5,640 nucleotides of DNA from Candidatus Woesearchaeota archaeon (GCA_016185555.1 JACPNI010000113.1:1-5640); one strand, 5' to 3'. Numbered from the stretch's first letter, positions 1-5,640 are shown. Notes: generated by a model from the sequence alone, not told the origin. Made by a program: numbers and translations.

Positions 1-923
1 ATTTTAGGAAAATCTAATGCAATAATATTTCCATTATTATCGCGCACCTTCATATTCTCAGTTACTTGCATAATATAAACGGGGCCACTTGTATCTACAG
101 TTGCTAATCTATTAGTTGCTTCTTGAAAAGTCGATGGAAAAAAATCTTTAACCCTGGTTAATCGCTGAACTATTTCTTGGCTAGCATCATTTAGATTTTG
201 AACTACTAAAATATAACCAATCCTACCAAATGAAGTCATTGGAATTTGTACTGCTCCTGCGCTATATCTTAAATAGTTAACATACTCAGCAATTGGTGTA
301 ACAGGGATAATACTTCCATCCGGATTTGAACATTGTGTATTTGGATTTCTTAATTGTGCTATCAGTCTATAATCTCCATATGGGATATCTGATCCTGTAA
401 AGATATATGAAAATACATTTCCAACTATTTCCTGATTATTTGTATTACCAATTAATATGTTATTTAATACTATTGGACAATAAGATGGAAGGGGGCTTCT
501 AGGAGTTCCATCTTCATTCTCACAATACTGTTTATTCGCTCTTTCTAATATTGGCCTATTTGTAATGTCATATCGTCTTCTATCTGAAGTTTCTAAGAAA
601 AAGCATACATTTGTATTAAAGCTAGAACCATCATTCCTTAGCTTATAATTCCATTCTAATCTTTCTCCAGCCAAATATTGTGCTGGGTTGCTTGTAGAAT
701 CTTGCTTATTTAGATTCATAGAAAAACTTAAACCTTGTCTAATTGCTCTGCTCATAGTTCTTGCTATTTCCTCTTGTGTTGTTCCTGTTTCTGCAAAAGT
801 CCCAGAAGTCATCCGTTGAGTCCCAGTTTGAGCTGTTGTTTGTAAATTTTCAACAGCTATTAAAGAAGCAATTGTACTTACTAGGAAAATTATAAAAAAT
901 GTAAAAAGAAAGCCATATTTCAT
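1..923 (-). CDS. Secreted Ig-domain exoprotein, paralogue of the M64 protease (C-terminus cut by window edge)
   Basis: I translated an uninterrupted frame of 307 codons from the ATG at 923 to the window edge, so the 3' end is missing. Residues 1-22 are a hydrophobic signal sequence ending ASLIAVEN. Residues 31-64 are a Thr/Gln-rich linker. Residues 65-220 form an Ig-like domain (LSFSMNLN start; cysteines 107, 134, 149, 198; CSNPDGSII near the end). That domain, its four cysteines and the signal sequence are clearly homologous to residues 438-588 and 1-30 of the protease encoded at 1970-5332. From about 228 a new domain starts (FGRIGYILVVQNLND, then an EIVQRLTRVKDFFP helix). I do not recognise it. 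It could be the start of a catalytic or metalloprotease-like domain, but no active site is visible. The gene has its own TATA promoter and no Shine-Dalgarno. The start is supported by the paralogous N-terminus and the promoter spacing. Confidence 0.88.
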   Translation of the reverse strand, partial: MKYGFLFTFFIIFLVSTIASLIAVENLQTTAQTGTQRMTSGTFAETGTTQEEIARTMSRAIRQGLSFSMNLNKQDSTSNPAQYLAGERLEWNYKLRNDGSSFNTNVCFFLETSDRRRYDITNRPILERANKQYCENEDGTPRSPLPSYCPIVLNNILIGNTNNQEIVGNVFSYIFTGSDIPYGDYRLIAQLRNPNTQCSNPDGSIIPVTPIAEYVNYLRYSAGAVQIPMTSFGRIGYILVVQNLNDASQEIVQRLTRVKDFFPSTFQEATNRLATVDTSGPVYIMQVTENMKVRDNNGNIIALDFPK

Positions 924-946
924 TACGATAAGCTATAATTATTAGT

Positions 947-954
947 TATATAAA
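947..954 (-). promoter_or_regulatory. Archaeal-type TATA box of the left exoprotein gene
   Basis: The minus strand reads TTTATATA here, centred about 27 bases before the ATG at 923. A TATA box normally sits about 26 bases before the transcription start, so the transcript should begin at or next to the ATG and be leaderless. No Shine-Dalgarno is present. The spacing is identical to that of the TATA box at 5356-5363, and an AATAATTATA block between box and ATG is shared by both promoters. Confidence 0.7.
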
Positions 955-999
955 TTTTATTGAAATTGTGTTGTCCTGAATTAACTTCCTCTTGTAGAT

Positions 1000-1119
1000 T
1001 TAAGTTGATGTTCTTATCCAAATTATCTTTGATTCATACTCATTAATTATCCTATCAACAACTTCTTTGGCATTGTTTGAAGATATGGCAAATCCAAGTC
1101 CTTCAAAATCACCACCAAT
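1000..1119 (-). pseudogene. 3' fragment of an HtrA-like serine protease gene
   Basis: Bases 1119-1032 read on the minus strand encode IGGDFEGLGFAISSNNAKEV and then VDRIINEYE. This is the last part of an S1C (HtrA/DegP) trypsin-like domain, where GxGFAI followed by an A-xx-V/I helix is characteristic. The DNA is identical over 88 bases to the end of the HtrA-like gene at the right edge. Past the identity the frame runs 11 more codons (SKIIWIRTST region) to a TAA at 1000-1002. There is no catalytic region, no in-frame ATG and no start upstream: the same frame is closed by the TGA of the membrane-protein gene at 1123. I read it as a non-coding remnant left by duplication or insertion. Confidence 0.7.
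1032..1119. repeat. 88-bp perfect direct repeat, copy 1
   Basis: This copy is identical base for base to 5539-5626 and in the same orientation. The match stops sharply on both sides: 1031 is g against a at 5538, and 1120 is t against c at 5627. The two copies bracket the protease and membrane-protein genes plus the MITE-like element. Confidence 0.97.
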
Positions 1120-1122
1120 TTT

Positions 1123-1968
1123 TCAGAATTTATGTTTTTCTTTAATTCTTTTTAATGCTTCTAATAATGCAGCTTTTTCATCTGATTGTTTTGGTTGTTG
1201 TTTAATTTGTTGCATTTGTATTTTCTGAGTTCCTTTTTGTTTTGGTAATTCAGTTTTTCTCTTTCTTATTTTATTAAATAAAAATAAGAAAACCAGCAGG
1301 ATTAAGATGCTGCCAATTATATATTTAAAGTTAAATCTTTTAAACAAAGATTGTTGGTCTTTACAATCTAAATCATTACTTTCTCCACAATCCGGATCAC
1401 ATATACCATCACTAACTCTATCACAGAAATCGTCTTTGGATCCTGAAGGGCAGTCTTGTTTACAATCTACATAACTTTCATGCTCTTGACATACGTTATC
1501 ACCACAAACATTTGCAAAATAGCCTATATCTATTTCAAGTATTTTTTTATCCTTCTGATCGTATATTTCTATTTTTTTACCATTTTGGAAATAAGGCATA
1601 ATAAGTTGAACTTTTCTACCCCATTCCTCTAAATCAAGCCTTCCTGATTCATTAGCTGTTGGAAAATATATTTGCTTTCCCTTCTCATCAAACCATTCTT
1701 TTAACGCAGAGCCAGCACTAATTAGAGGGAATCTAAATCTTTTGCTATATAGAACTTTATTATCAAAAGATATAATCTTTAATAAATATCCTCTTTCTTC
1801 AAGATATTTTTCTTCCTGATAATAAACATAGGTAACAGAGATAGACTCTTTAATAATCAGATCATTATCGTATTTCAGGTCAACTACGTATACTTTTTGA
1901 AAATCTGCTACTACGTATTGGCCAAATAAGACTATTGTTAAAATTATTATTATTGTCTTTTTAAACAT
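1123..1968 (-). CDS. Single-pass membrane protein with extracellular cysteine-rich motif
   Basis: The product has 281 residues. Residues 1-21 are a signal peptide (MFKKTIIIILTIVLFG). Residues 22-152 look like a beta-rich extracellular domain with no recognised family. Residues 155-202 hold eight cysteines in two motifs, CGDNVC...DC..DC and C...DGICDPDC...DLDC. Residues 215-232 are a transmembrane helix, followed by a basic tail (NKIRKRK), a Lys/Gln-rich stretch and a charged C-terminal helix. The predicted topology is outside-in. The second cysteine motif resembles the repeats inside the neighbouring M64 protease, so the protein may anchor or assist that protease; this is inference. The ATG at 1968 is chosen because it opens the signal peptide, follows a GGAG, and lies one base after the protease stop. 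A longer frame from a TTG at 2061 would overlap the protease by 92 bases and place charged residues before the signal peptide. The stop is TGA, three bases from the HtrA remnant. Confidence 0.87.
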   Translation of the reverse strand: MFKKTIIIILTIVLFGQYVVADFQKVYVVDLKYDNDLIIKESISVTYVYYQEEKYLEERGYLLKIISFDNKVLYSKRFRFPLISAGSALKEWFDEKGKQIYFPTANESGRLDLEEWGRKVQLIMPYFQNGKKIEIYDQKDKKILEIDIGYFANVCGDNVCQEHESYVDCKQDCPSGSKDDFCDRVSDGICDPDCGESNDLDCKDQQSLFKRFNFKYIIGSILILLVFLFLFNKIRKRKTELPKQKGTQKIQMQQIKQQPKQSDEKAALLEALKRIKEKHKF

Positions 1969-1969
1969 T

Positions 1970-4900
1970 TTACTCCAACCTATATCTTGTGCATATTCCC
2001 TCTGCACTTCCCGTTCTAGACTTAATATTCTGGCAAAGAGCTTTTTCATTTGCTTGTCCAAAAGAATATGGGTTTATATAATGGTATCTCATAATTGTAT
2101 TATAAGCCGGTCTAAAAATATTTTCTAATGCATAATTACACCCCTCTATACAGTTTATTTCTAAATTATAGTTTGGATCTCTAAAGGGTTCACAATCTAT
2201 TACTCCCTCTTCATTACAACTATTACCTATTAATTCCTTCCATCTTGCGTTGCTAATACACTGTTCTCTACCAAAAGCTCTAAAGCAGCTACCACCAGCA
2301 CAACCATCCCCTTGATTACAAGATGCTCCATTACCACAATCAGGATCTATTGGTGTGCAACCAACTTGACAAACATTTCCAGATCTACAAAGAGTTTCAC
2401 AATCATTATCTGGTGGGGTACAGCCGAAGACACATGACTCATCACTCCCACATCTAGCAAGCCCTCCTCGCATACAATCAGGATCGGGTGGATTACAATT
2501 TGCTAGACACCCATCGAAATTGTTACAAGATGCCCCATTACCACAATCAGGATCTATTGGTGTGCAACCAACTGCACATCCATCCCCAGAAAGACAACTA
2601 ATTCTTCCTAAACAATCAGGATCGGGTGGATTACAATTTGCTAGACACCCATCATTACTAAAGCATGTCCTCAATGCACAATCAAATCTGTCTGGCATAA
2701 TTGGAGCAACACTGAAGCAATTTCTCCCATTAATAGTAACCAATGGAGAACTCCTTCCATCTTCAACATATTCATCTGCTAATTCCCCAATGGCATGACC
2801 AAGTTCGTGGACTGTTGTACGAATATATCCAGAAGTTCCTCTATCGTTAACTATAGAAACATGGCCTACAGTTGATCTAAAATTATTTCTATCAAGGAGC
2901 ATAGAAAAATCTGTAGGACATTGAAGGTATAGATTCCCTGCTGCAGACCTATCATCTAATAATTGATTTACTAAATAAACATTAAATTTATGTTTATTTG
3001 ATTTAAAGGGTTCTACATTAAAAAGACCATCATTTGAACCATCGATACCTAATCTAAGACCGGCATGCATTTCTACTTGATTTCTGAAATCTGTTGAATC
3101 CGCAAACCCCCTACTAGCAAAAGTAATATCTATTTTTTCATTCATATCACCACCTTTAAAAACCTCAACACAATTATTCCCTAAAATTGAAAATTCCTTT
3201 AATATATCATTTCTTCTTGAATTACCTATTAAAATCAAAATACTATAGCGTCCTAAAGGTTGGCCACTTGAATCCCAGGTATTCCCATATATATTATCAT
3301 TTGGTCCTTCATCACCATGTGCGCCATCATTGAATAAATTTACAGTTGCTATATCCCTACCATCTTTTTGTACCACAGCTATGGGATTTGATCCCTCTAA
3401 TCTATTTGAAAATTTTGCATTTAAAACAAATATAGTTCCTAGAGGACCCGTATCTGGGGTTGTTCTAATCCATTCAAGATTATTACTGGGATTATTTATT
3501 GTTGAAGGTATAGTTGGCGTTGTAGGCTGTTGTGCGGGTGGTTGGGTTACTCCCCCACCAGTATTTCTTGTATATGTAAAATAATTAGTACTCGTTGCAA
3601 TAGGAACAGAATTAATAATACTTCCATCTGGATTTGAACAGCCAACATTAGGGTTTCTTAATTGTGCTGTTAGCTGATAAGTGCCTGCTCCCCAAGTGTT
3701 TGGAAATGTATAAGTAACTATCTGACCTGTTACTTCCTGATTTGTAGTTCCTATCTGCCTATTATTTAACCTAATAGAACAATATTCTGGTTGAGGATTA
3801 ATATTGTTGCAATACTGTTCATTTGCCTTATCCACTATAATCCTAGTAATATCATGATAATTATTATTTGAATCTTTTAAAAAGAAACACACATCCGTAT
3901 TAAAACTGGGACCTTGGTTATTTAATCTAAAGTTCCATATCAATGCATCACCAGAAGAATATTGAGCCGGACTAGCACTGGAGTCTGGTCTATTTAAATT
4001 CATGGAAAAACTTAAAGTGCCTTGTGTTGTTACTGGTTGTTGCCTAAGACCAATATTCTGATTGGCTACTTGAGCTGTTCCACTAGGACTAACCTGACTG
4101 ACTGAACCGCCATCAACTGTAGCAGCACGTACTAAACTTCCCTGACACATAGGGATTAAAGTTCTTAAGGCGTCATTATTTACGCAATTATTAGGATAAT
4201 CACATACAACTTGGTTTGGAGAAGTTCTTTTACAGTAACCGGGATTACATTGACCAGATTGTGCATATGTGCATCTTGCTCCCGGAGTATTTGCCCCACC
4301 ATATAACACAATACTATTTTCATCTGCACAGAAATTATTTTGATAAAGTTGATCACCAATTCTTGCTTCCTTTATTGAAGAACTAATCCTTTCACCTGTT
4401 GATGTTACTAGTTCAGCATAATACCTTACTGTAGTACCTGCATAATGTATTGGTAAGTTTACTCCATTTGGATAAGCTGGATTCTCGCTTCCACTCAAAT
4501 AACTACATTCTGTTGCATCATTACATACCTTTAATGCATTTGGTCCCAAACCTTCTACAAATATACTTATCCTTCCGGGCTTGTTTGCTATTGCTTTAAT
4601 TCTTGCTATTTTATTTACAATTAGACTGTAATCAAATACATCTATTCTAGTTTGACATGTAGCTGTAGTTTCACCAGGGCCTACTGGGGGGACTATTGTT
4701 CCAGGACTTGTTGTTGGAGGAGGGCAGGAAACTGCAGTTTGTAAAGCATCATTATTTATACAATTATTTGGATAGAAACAACCAACATCTCCAGTACCTG
4801 AATAACTCCTGCTACAATAACCGGGATTACATTGACCTTGCCCAGCTGCACTACATACTTGTCCAGGACTATTTGCTGCACCATTTAGTACAATAGTTCT

Positions 4901-5332
4901 TTCATCTTTACAATAATTATTTGTATTGCCCTGATCACCAATTACACCATGCTTAGTTACAGAATGAACAAATTCAAAGGGATTATTAACCGTTAACTCA
5001 GCATAATACTCAGCTTGACTTCCACTTAAACTAAGTGCATCAGGAACCGGAAGTGGGAGAGGATACTCACATATCATAGTATTATCACAGGTGTTTAATT
5101 TTACTAGGTCTCTCGATAAAGTTCCTGTTAACCCTCTTGCAAATATCTCAATCTTTCCTTGTTTATTTGATATTGCCTTTATTCTTGCTGTATTGCCCAT
5201 AATTAAACCATAATCAAAAACATCAATTTTAGCTGGACAACTTGTTGTTTGTACATTTTCCACTGCAATTAAAGAAGTGACTGGAACTATCAGAAAAATT
5301 ACAATTAGTATAAAAAGGAGACCACCTTTCAT
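1970..5332 (-). CDS. Large secreted multidomain peptidase of the M64 (IgA peptidase) family
   Basis: The product has 1120 residues. It comprises a signal sequence at 1-22; two homologous 10-cysteine modules at 31-203 and 225-396; an Ig-like domain with four cysteines at 438-588, shared with the exoprotein at the left edge; and a Pro/Thr linker at 592-618. A second Ig-like domain at 619-718 contains the loop LFNDGAHGDEGPNDNIYG, typical of Ca-binding-looking anchor-type Ig domains. The M64-type metallopeptidase spans about 720-1090. Zinc and catalytic residues lie in HELGHAIGELADEY (842-855: H842, E843, H846). Family-like segments follow: RWKELI at 1030-1035, EGCNY near 1063-1067 and RPAYNTIMR at 1074-1082. 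Between ADEY and RWKELI sits an insert of 23-residue cysteine repeats. It is presumably exported and cleaves extracellular proteins; the substrate is unknown. The start is supported by the paralogous N-terminus and a leaderless TATA promoter. It is followed after one base by the membrane-protein gene. Confidence 0.92.
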   Translation of the reverse strand: MKGGLLFILIVIFLIVPVTSLIAVENVQTTSCPAKIDVFDYGLIMGNTARIKAISNKQGKIEIFARGLTGTLSRDLVKLNTCDNTMICEYPLPLPVPDALSLSGSQAEYYAELTVNNPFEFVHSVTKHGVIGDQGNTNNYCKDERTIVLNGAANSPGQVCSAAGQGQCNPGYCSRSYSGTGDVGCFYPNNCINNDALQTAVSCPPPTTSPGTIVPPVGPGETTATCQTRIDVFDYSLIVNKIARIKAIANKPGRISIFVEGLGPNALKVCNDATECSYLSGSENPAYPNGVNLPIHYAGTTVRYYAELVTSTGERISSSIKEARIGDQLYQNNFCADENSIVLYGGANTPGARCTYAQSGQCNPGYCKRTSPNQVVCDYPNNCVNNDALRTLIPMCQGSLVRAATVDGGSVSQVSPSGTAQVANQNIGLRQQPVTTQGTLSFSMNLNRPDSSASPAQYSSGDALIWNFRLNNQGPSFNTDVCFFLKDSNNNYHDITRIIVDKANEQYCNNINPQPEYCSIRLNNRQIGTTNQEVTGQIVTYTFPNTWGAGTYQLTAQLRNPNVGCSNPDGSIINSVPIATSTNYFTYTRNTGGGVTQPPAQQPTTPTIPSTINNPSNNLEWIRTTPDTGPLGTIFVLNAKFSNRLEGSNPIAVVQKDGRDIATVNLFNDGAHGDEGPNDNIYGNTWDSSGQPLGRYSILILIGNSRRNDILKEFSILGNNCVEVFKGGDMNEKIDITFASRGFADSTDFRNQVEMHAGLRLGIDGSNDGLFNVEPFKSNKHKFNVYLVNQLLDDRSAAGNLYLQCPTDFSMLLDRNNFRSTVGHVSIVNDRGTSGYIRTTVHELGHAIGELADEYVEDGRSSPLVTINGRNCFSVAPIMPDRFDCALRTCFSNDGCLANCNPPDPDCLGRISCLSGDGCAVGCTPIDPDCGNGASCNNFDGCLANCNPPDPDCMRGGLARCGSDESCVFGCTPPDNDCETLCRSGNVCQVGCTPIDPDCGNGASCNQGDGCAGGSCFRAFGREQCISNARWKELIGNSCNEEGVIDCEPFRDPNYNLEINCIEGCNYALENIFRPAYNTIMRYHYINPYSFGQANEKALCQNIKSRTGSAEGICTRYRLE
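1973..1980 (-). promoter_or_regulatory. Shine-Dalgarno GGTTGGAG of the membrane-protein gene
   Basis: The minus strand reads GGTTGGAG followed by TAAA and the ATG at 1968. The site lies in the last sense codons (Arg-Leu-Glu) of the protease gene and its stop codon is the TAA just after it. This fixes the start of the membrane-protein gene and suggests translational coupling. It contrasts with the two promoter-proximal genes, which have no such site. Confidence 0.7.
2288..2665 (-). repeat. 23-residue (69-bp) cysteine-rich repeats inside the M64 domain
   Basis: Residues 890-1015 of the protease contain five full units and one partial unit of the form C-x5-C-x3-C-x6-C. Examples end in CNPPDPDC, CTPIDPDC and CTPPDNDC. 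Units start at cysteines 890, 913, 936, 961, 982 and 1006 (partial). The DNA repeats too: 2474-2515 and 2612-2653 are identical over 42 bases, two units apart. 2316-2366 and 2523-2573 differ at one base in 51, three units apart. The acidic D-x-D-C endings suggest a disulfide-pinned, possibly Ca-binding fold; that role is inference. Confidence 0.9.
4145..5242 (-). repeat. Tandem pair of 10-cysteine modules in the protease N-terminus
   Basis: Module 1 is residues 31-203 and module 2 is 225-396, joined by a Pro/Gly/Thr linker. Both begin with C-x-x-(R/K)-IDVFDY followed by ARIKAI, contain YYAEL, IGDQ, IVL and GAN-x-PG, and end with QCNPGYC, YPNNC and NNDAL. Cysteines align one to one: 32, 82, 88, 141, 160, 168, 173, 185, 191, 203 against 226, 270, 276, 335, 354, 362, 367, 377, 383, 396. 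The first half looks like a beta-sandwich and the second half like a compact disulfide knot. I do not recognise the family. Confidence 0.85.
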
Positions 5333-5355
5333 TGCAATATTTTATAATTATTGGC

Positions 5356-5363
5356 TATATAAA
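5356..5363 (-). promoter_or_regulatory. Archaeal-type TATA box of the M64 protease operon
   Basis: The minus strand reads TTTATATA centred about 27 bases before the ATG at 5332. An A-rich AAAAACG lies just upstream, where a BRE would sit. No Shine-Dalgarno precedes the ATG, so a leaderless mRNA covering the protease and the membrane-protein gene is likely. Box position relative to the ATG matches the left exoprotein promoter exactly. Confidence 0.7.
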
Positions 5364-5369
5364 CGTTTT

Positions 5370-5509
5370 TAAGGATTAGGGGTTGGTGCGAGATAGCATA
5401 TATAAACAACACAAATTGTAAGGTAGATTGTAGCTTAAGTCATTTTTAATACAATATCTTGTAGGAATATTTATTGATATCTTAATTATGCACCAACCCC
5501 TAAGGATTA
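5370..5509. mobile_element. MITE-like element with 11-bp terminal inverted repeats and 9-bp target duplication
   Basis: The element proper is 5379-5500 (122 bp). It starts GGGGTTGGTGC and ends GCACCAACCCC, a perfect 11-bp inverted repeat. It is flanked directly by TAAGGATTA at 5370-5378 and again at 5501-5509, as expected for a 9-bp target-site duplication. The inside is AT-rich and too short for a transposase, so it would be moved in trans by a related insertion sequence. The equivalent gap before the left exoprotein gene lacks it. It inserted about 15 bases upstream of the protease TATA box, leaving that box intact. I cannot assign an IS family. No full-length partner is in the window. Confidence 0.78.
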
Positions 5510-5521
5510 CATGATCATTAG

Positions 5522-5640
5522 TTACAAGTTCTTCTGTAATTCATACTCATTAATTATCCTATCAACAACTTCTTTGGCATTGTTTGAAGATATGGCAAAT
5601 CCAAGTCCTTCAAAATCACCACCAATCTTAAAATTATTTA
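5522..5640 (-). CDS. C-terminal end of an HtrA-like (S1C) serine protease, 5' part outside window
   Basis: The last 38 codons of a gene run in from the right edge and stop at TAA 5522-5524. The protein ends NNFKIGGDFEGLGFAI, then SSNNAKEVVDRIINEYELQKNL. EGLGFAI followed by a helix with A..V.D.I matches the end of the trypsin-like domain in HtrA/DegP proteins, just after the part that forms the substrate pocket. The protein ends right there, so no C-terminal PDZ domain follows. HtrA proteins are exported quality-control proteases, which fits the exoprotein neighbours. The catalytic triad lies outside the window, so activity cannot be judged. Most of this tail is duplicated exactly at 1032-1119. 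Confidence 0.68.
   Translation of the reverse strand, partial: NNFKIGGDFEGLGFAISSNNAKEVVDRIINEYELQKNL
5539..5626. repeat. 88-bp perfect direct repeat, copy 2 (inside the HtrA-like gene)
   Basis: This is the copy within the coding frame of the right-edge protease, identical to 1032-1119. After it the coding frame continues with LQKNL and a stop, whereas copy 1 continues with an unrelated tail. Confidence 0.97.

Noticed and set aside
924..1122. A separate small gene or RNA gene in the gap before the left exoprotein
   Set aside because: The gap is explained by the TATA promoter and the HtrA fragment. I see no start codon with a ribosome site and no tRNA-like or stable folded structure.
1969..2061. 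Longer N-terminus for the membrane protein, from a TTG at 2061 or the ATG at 2049
   Set aside because: It would overlap the protease by up to 92 bases and put a charged stretch before an obvious signal peptide. The ATG at 1968 has a GGAG and sits next to the protease stop.
2288..2665. CRISPR array
   Set aside because: The regular repeats are in frame in a coding sequence with a 69-bp period and no unique spacers; they encode a protein repeat.
2520..2798. Forward-strand open frame antisense to the cysteine repeats
   Set aside because: It runs opposite to the M64 protease frame, its length follows from the low stop density of the repetitive coding DNA, and its translation shows no domain, signal or ribosome site.
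3330..3584. Forward-strand open frame opposite the Ig-like and linker region
   Set aside because: It is antisense to a well-supported coding frame, and its Gly/Val-rich end is simply the complement of the Pro/Thr linker.
4696..4896. Forward-strand open frame opposite the first cysteine module
   Set aside because: It is antisense shadow with low-complexity Tyr/Asn/Leu composition and no promoter or ribosome site.
5376..5503. Inverted repeat TTAGGGGTTGGTGC/GCACCAACCCCTAA as a terminator or regulatory hairpin for the HtrA-like gene
   Set aside because: The arms are about 100 bases apart with no T-run after them, and abutting 9-bp direct duplications explain the arrangement better as a mobile element.

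Overview
The window is an AT-rich stretch from an organism that is probably archaeal, most plausibly a DPANN-type lineage such as Woese- or Pacearchaeota. The archaeal evidence is indirect. Two genes have a TTTATATA box whose centre lies about 27 bases before the ATG, with no Shine-Dalgarno, which is the geometry of leaderless archaeal transcripts. Arginine is mostly AGA/AGG and isoleucine is often ATA. The proteins are the large, secreted, cysteine-rich, Ig-domain exoproteins common in these lineages. No rRNA or other marker gene is present to settle the taxonomy.

All genes lie on the minus strand, so the window is read from right to left. At the right edge is the 3' end of an HtrA-like (S1C) serine protease (5522 to beyond 5640). 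Next comes a gap of 189 bases holding a 122-bp MITE-like element with perfect 11-bp terminal inverted repeats and a 9-bp target duplication, then a TATA box. That promoter serves a 1120-residue secreted metalloprotease (1970-5332). Its parts, in order, are a signal sequence, two tandem 10-cysteine modules, a cysteine-bearing Ig-like domain, a second Ig-like domain, and a peptidase M64 domain with an HELGH...ADEY active site. Five to six 23-residue cysteine repeats are inserted in the M64 domain. One base further on, and probably translationally coupled, is a 281-residue single-pass membrane protein (1123-1968) that carries a related cysteine motif outside the membrane.

Three bases after that gene lies an exact 88-bp copy of the HtrA 3' end (1032-1119), a gene remnant. 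It is followed by a second TATA promoter and a second large exoprotein (1 to 923, cut by the left edge). That protein shares its signal sequence, Ig-like domain and promoter layout with the metalloprotease.

Together these genes look like a secreted or cell-surface proteolysis locus: two protease genes, a related exoprotein of unknown catalytic function, and a membrane-anchored cysteine-rich partner. Paralogy, domain shuffling, internal repeat expansion, a small mobile element and a recent-looking 88-bp duplication all show that the locus has been rearranged repeatedly. I see no RNA gene, CRISPR array or convincing terminator. The forward strand holds only antisense shadow frames.
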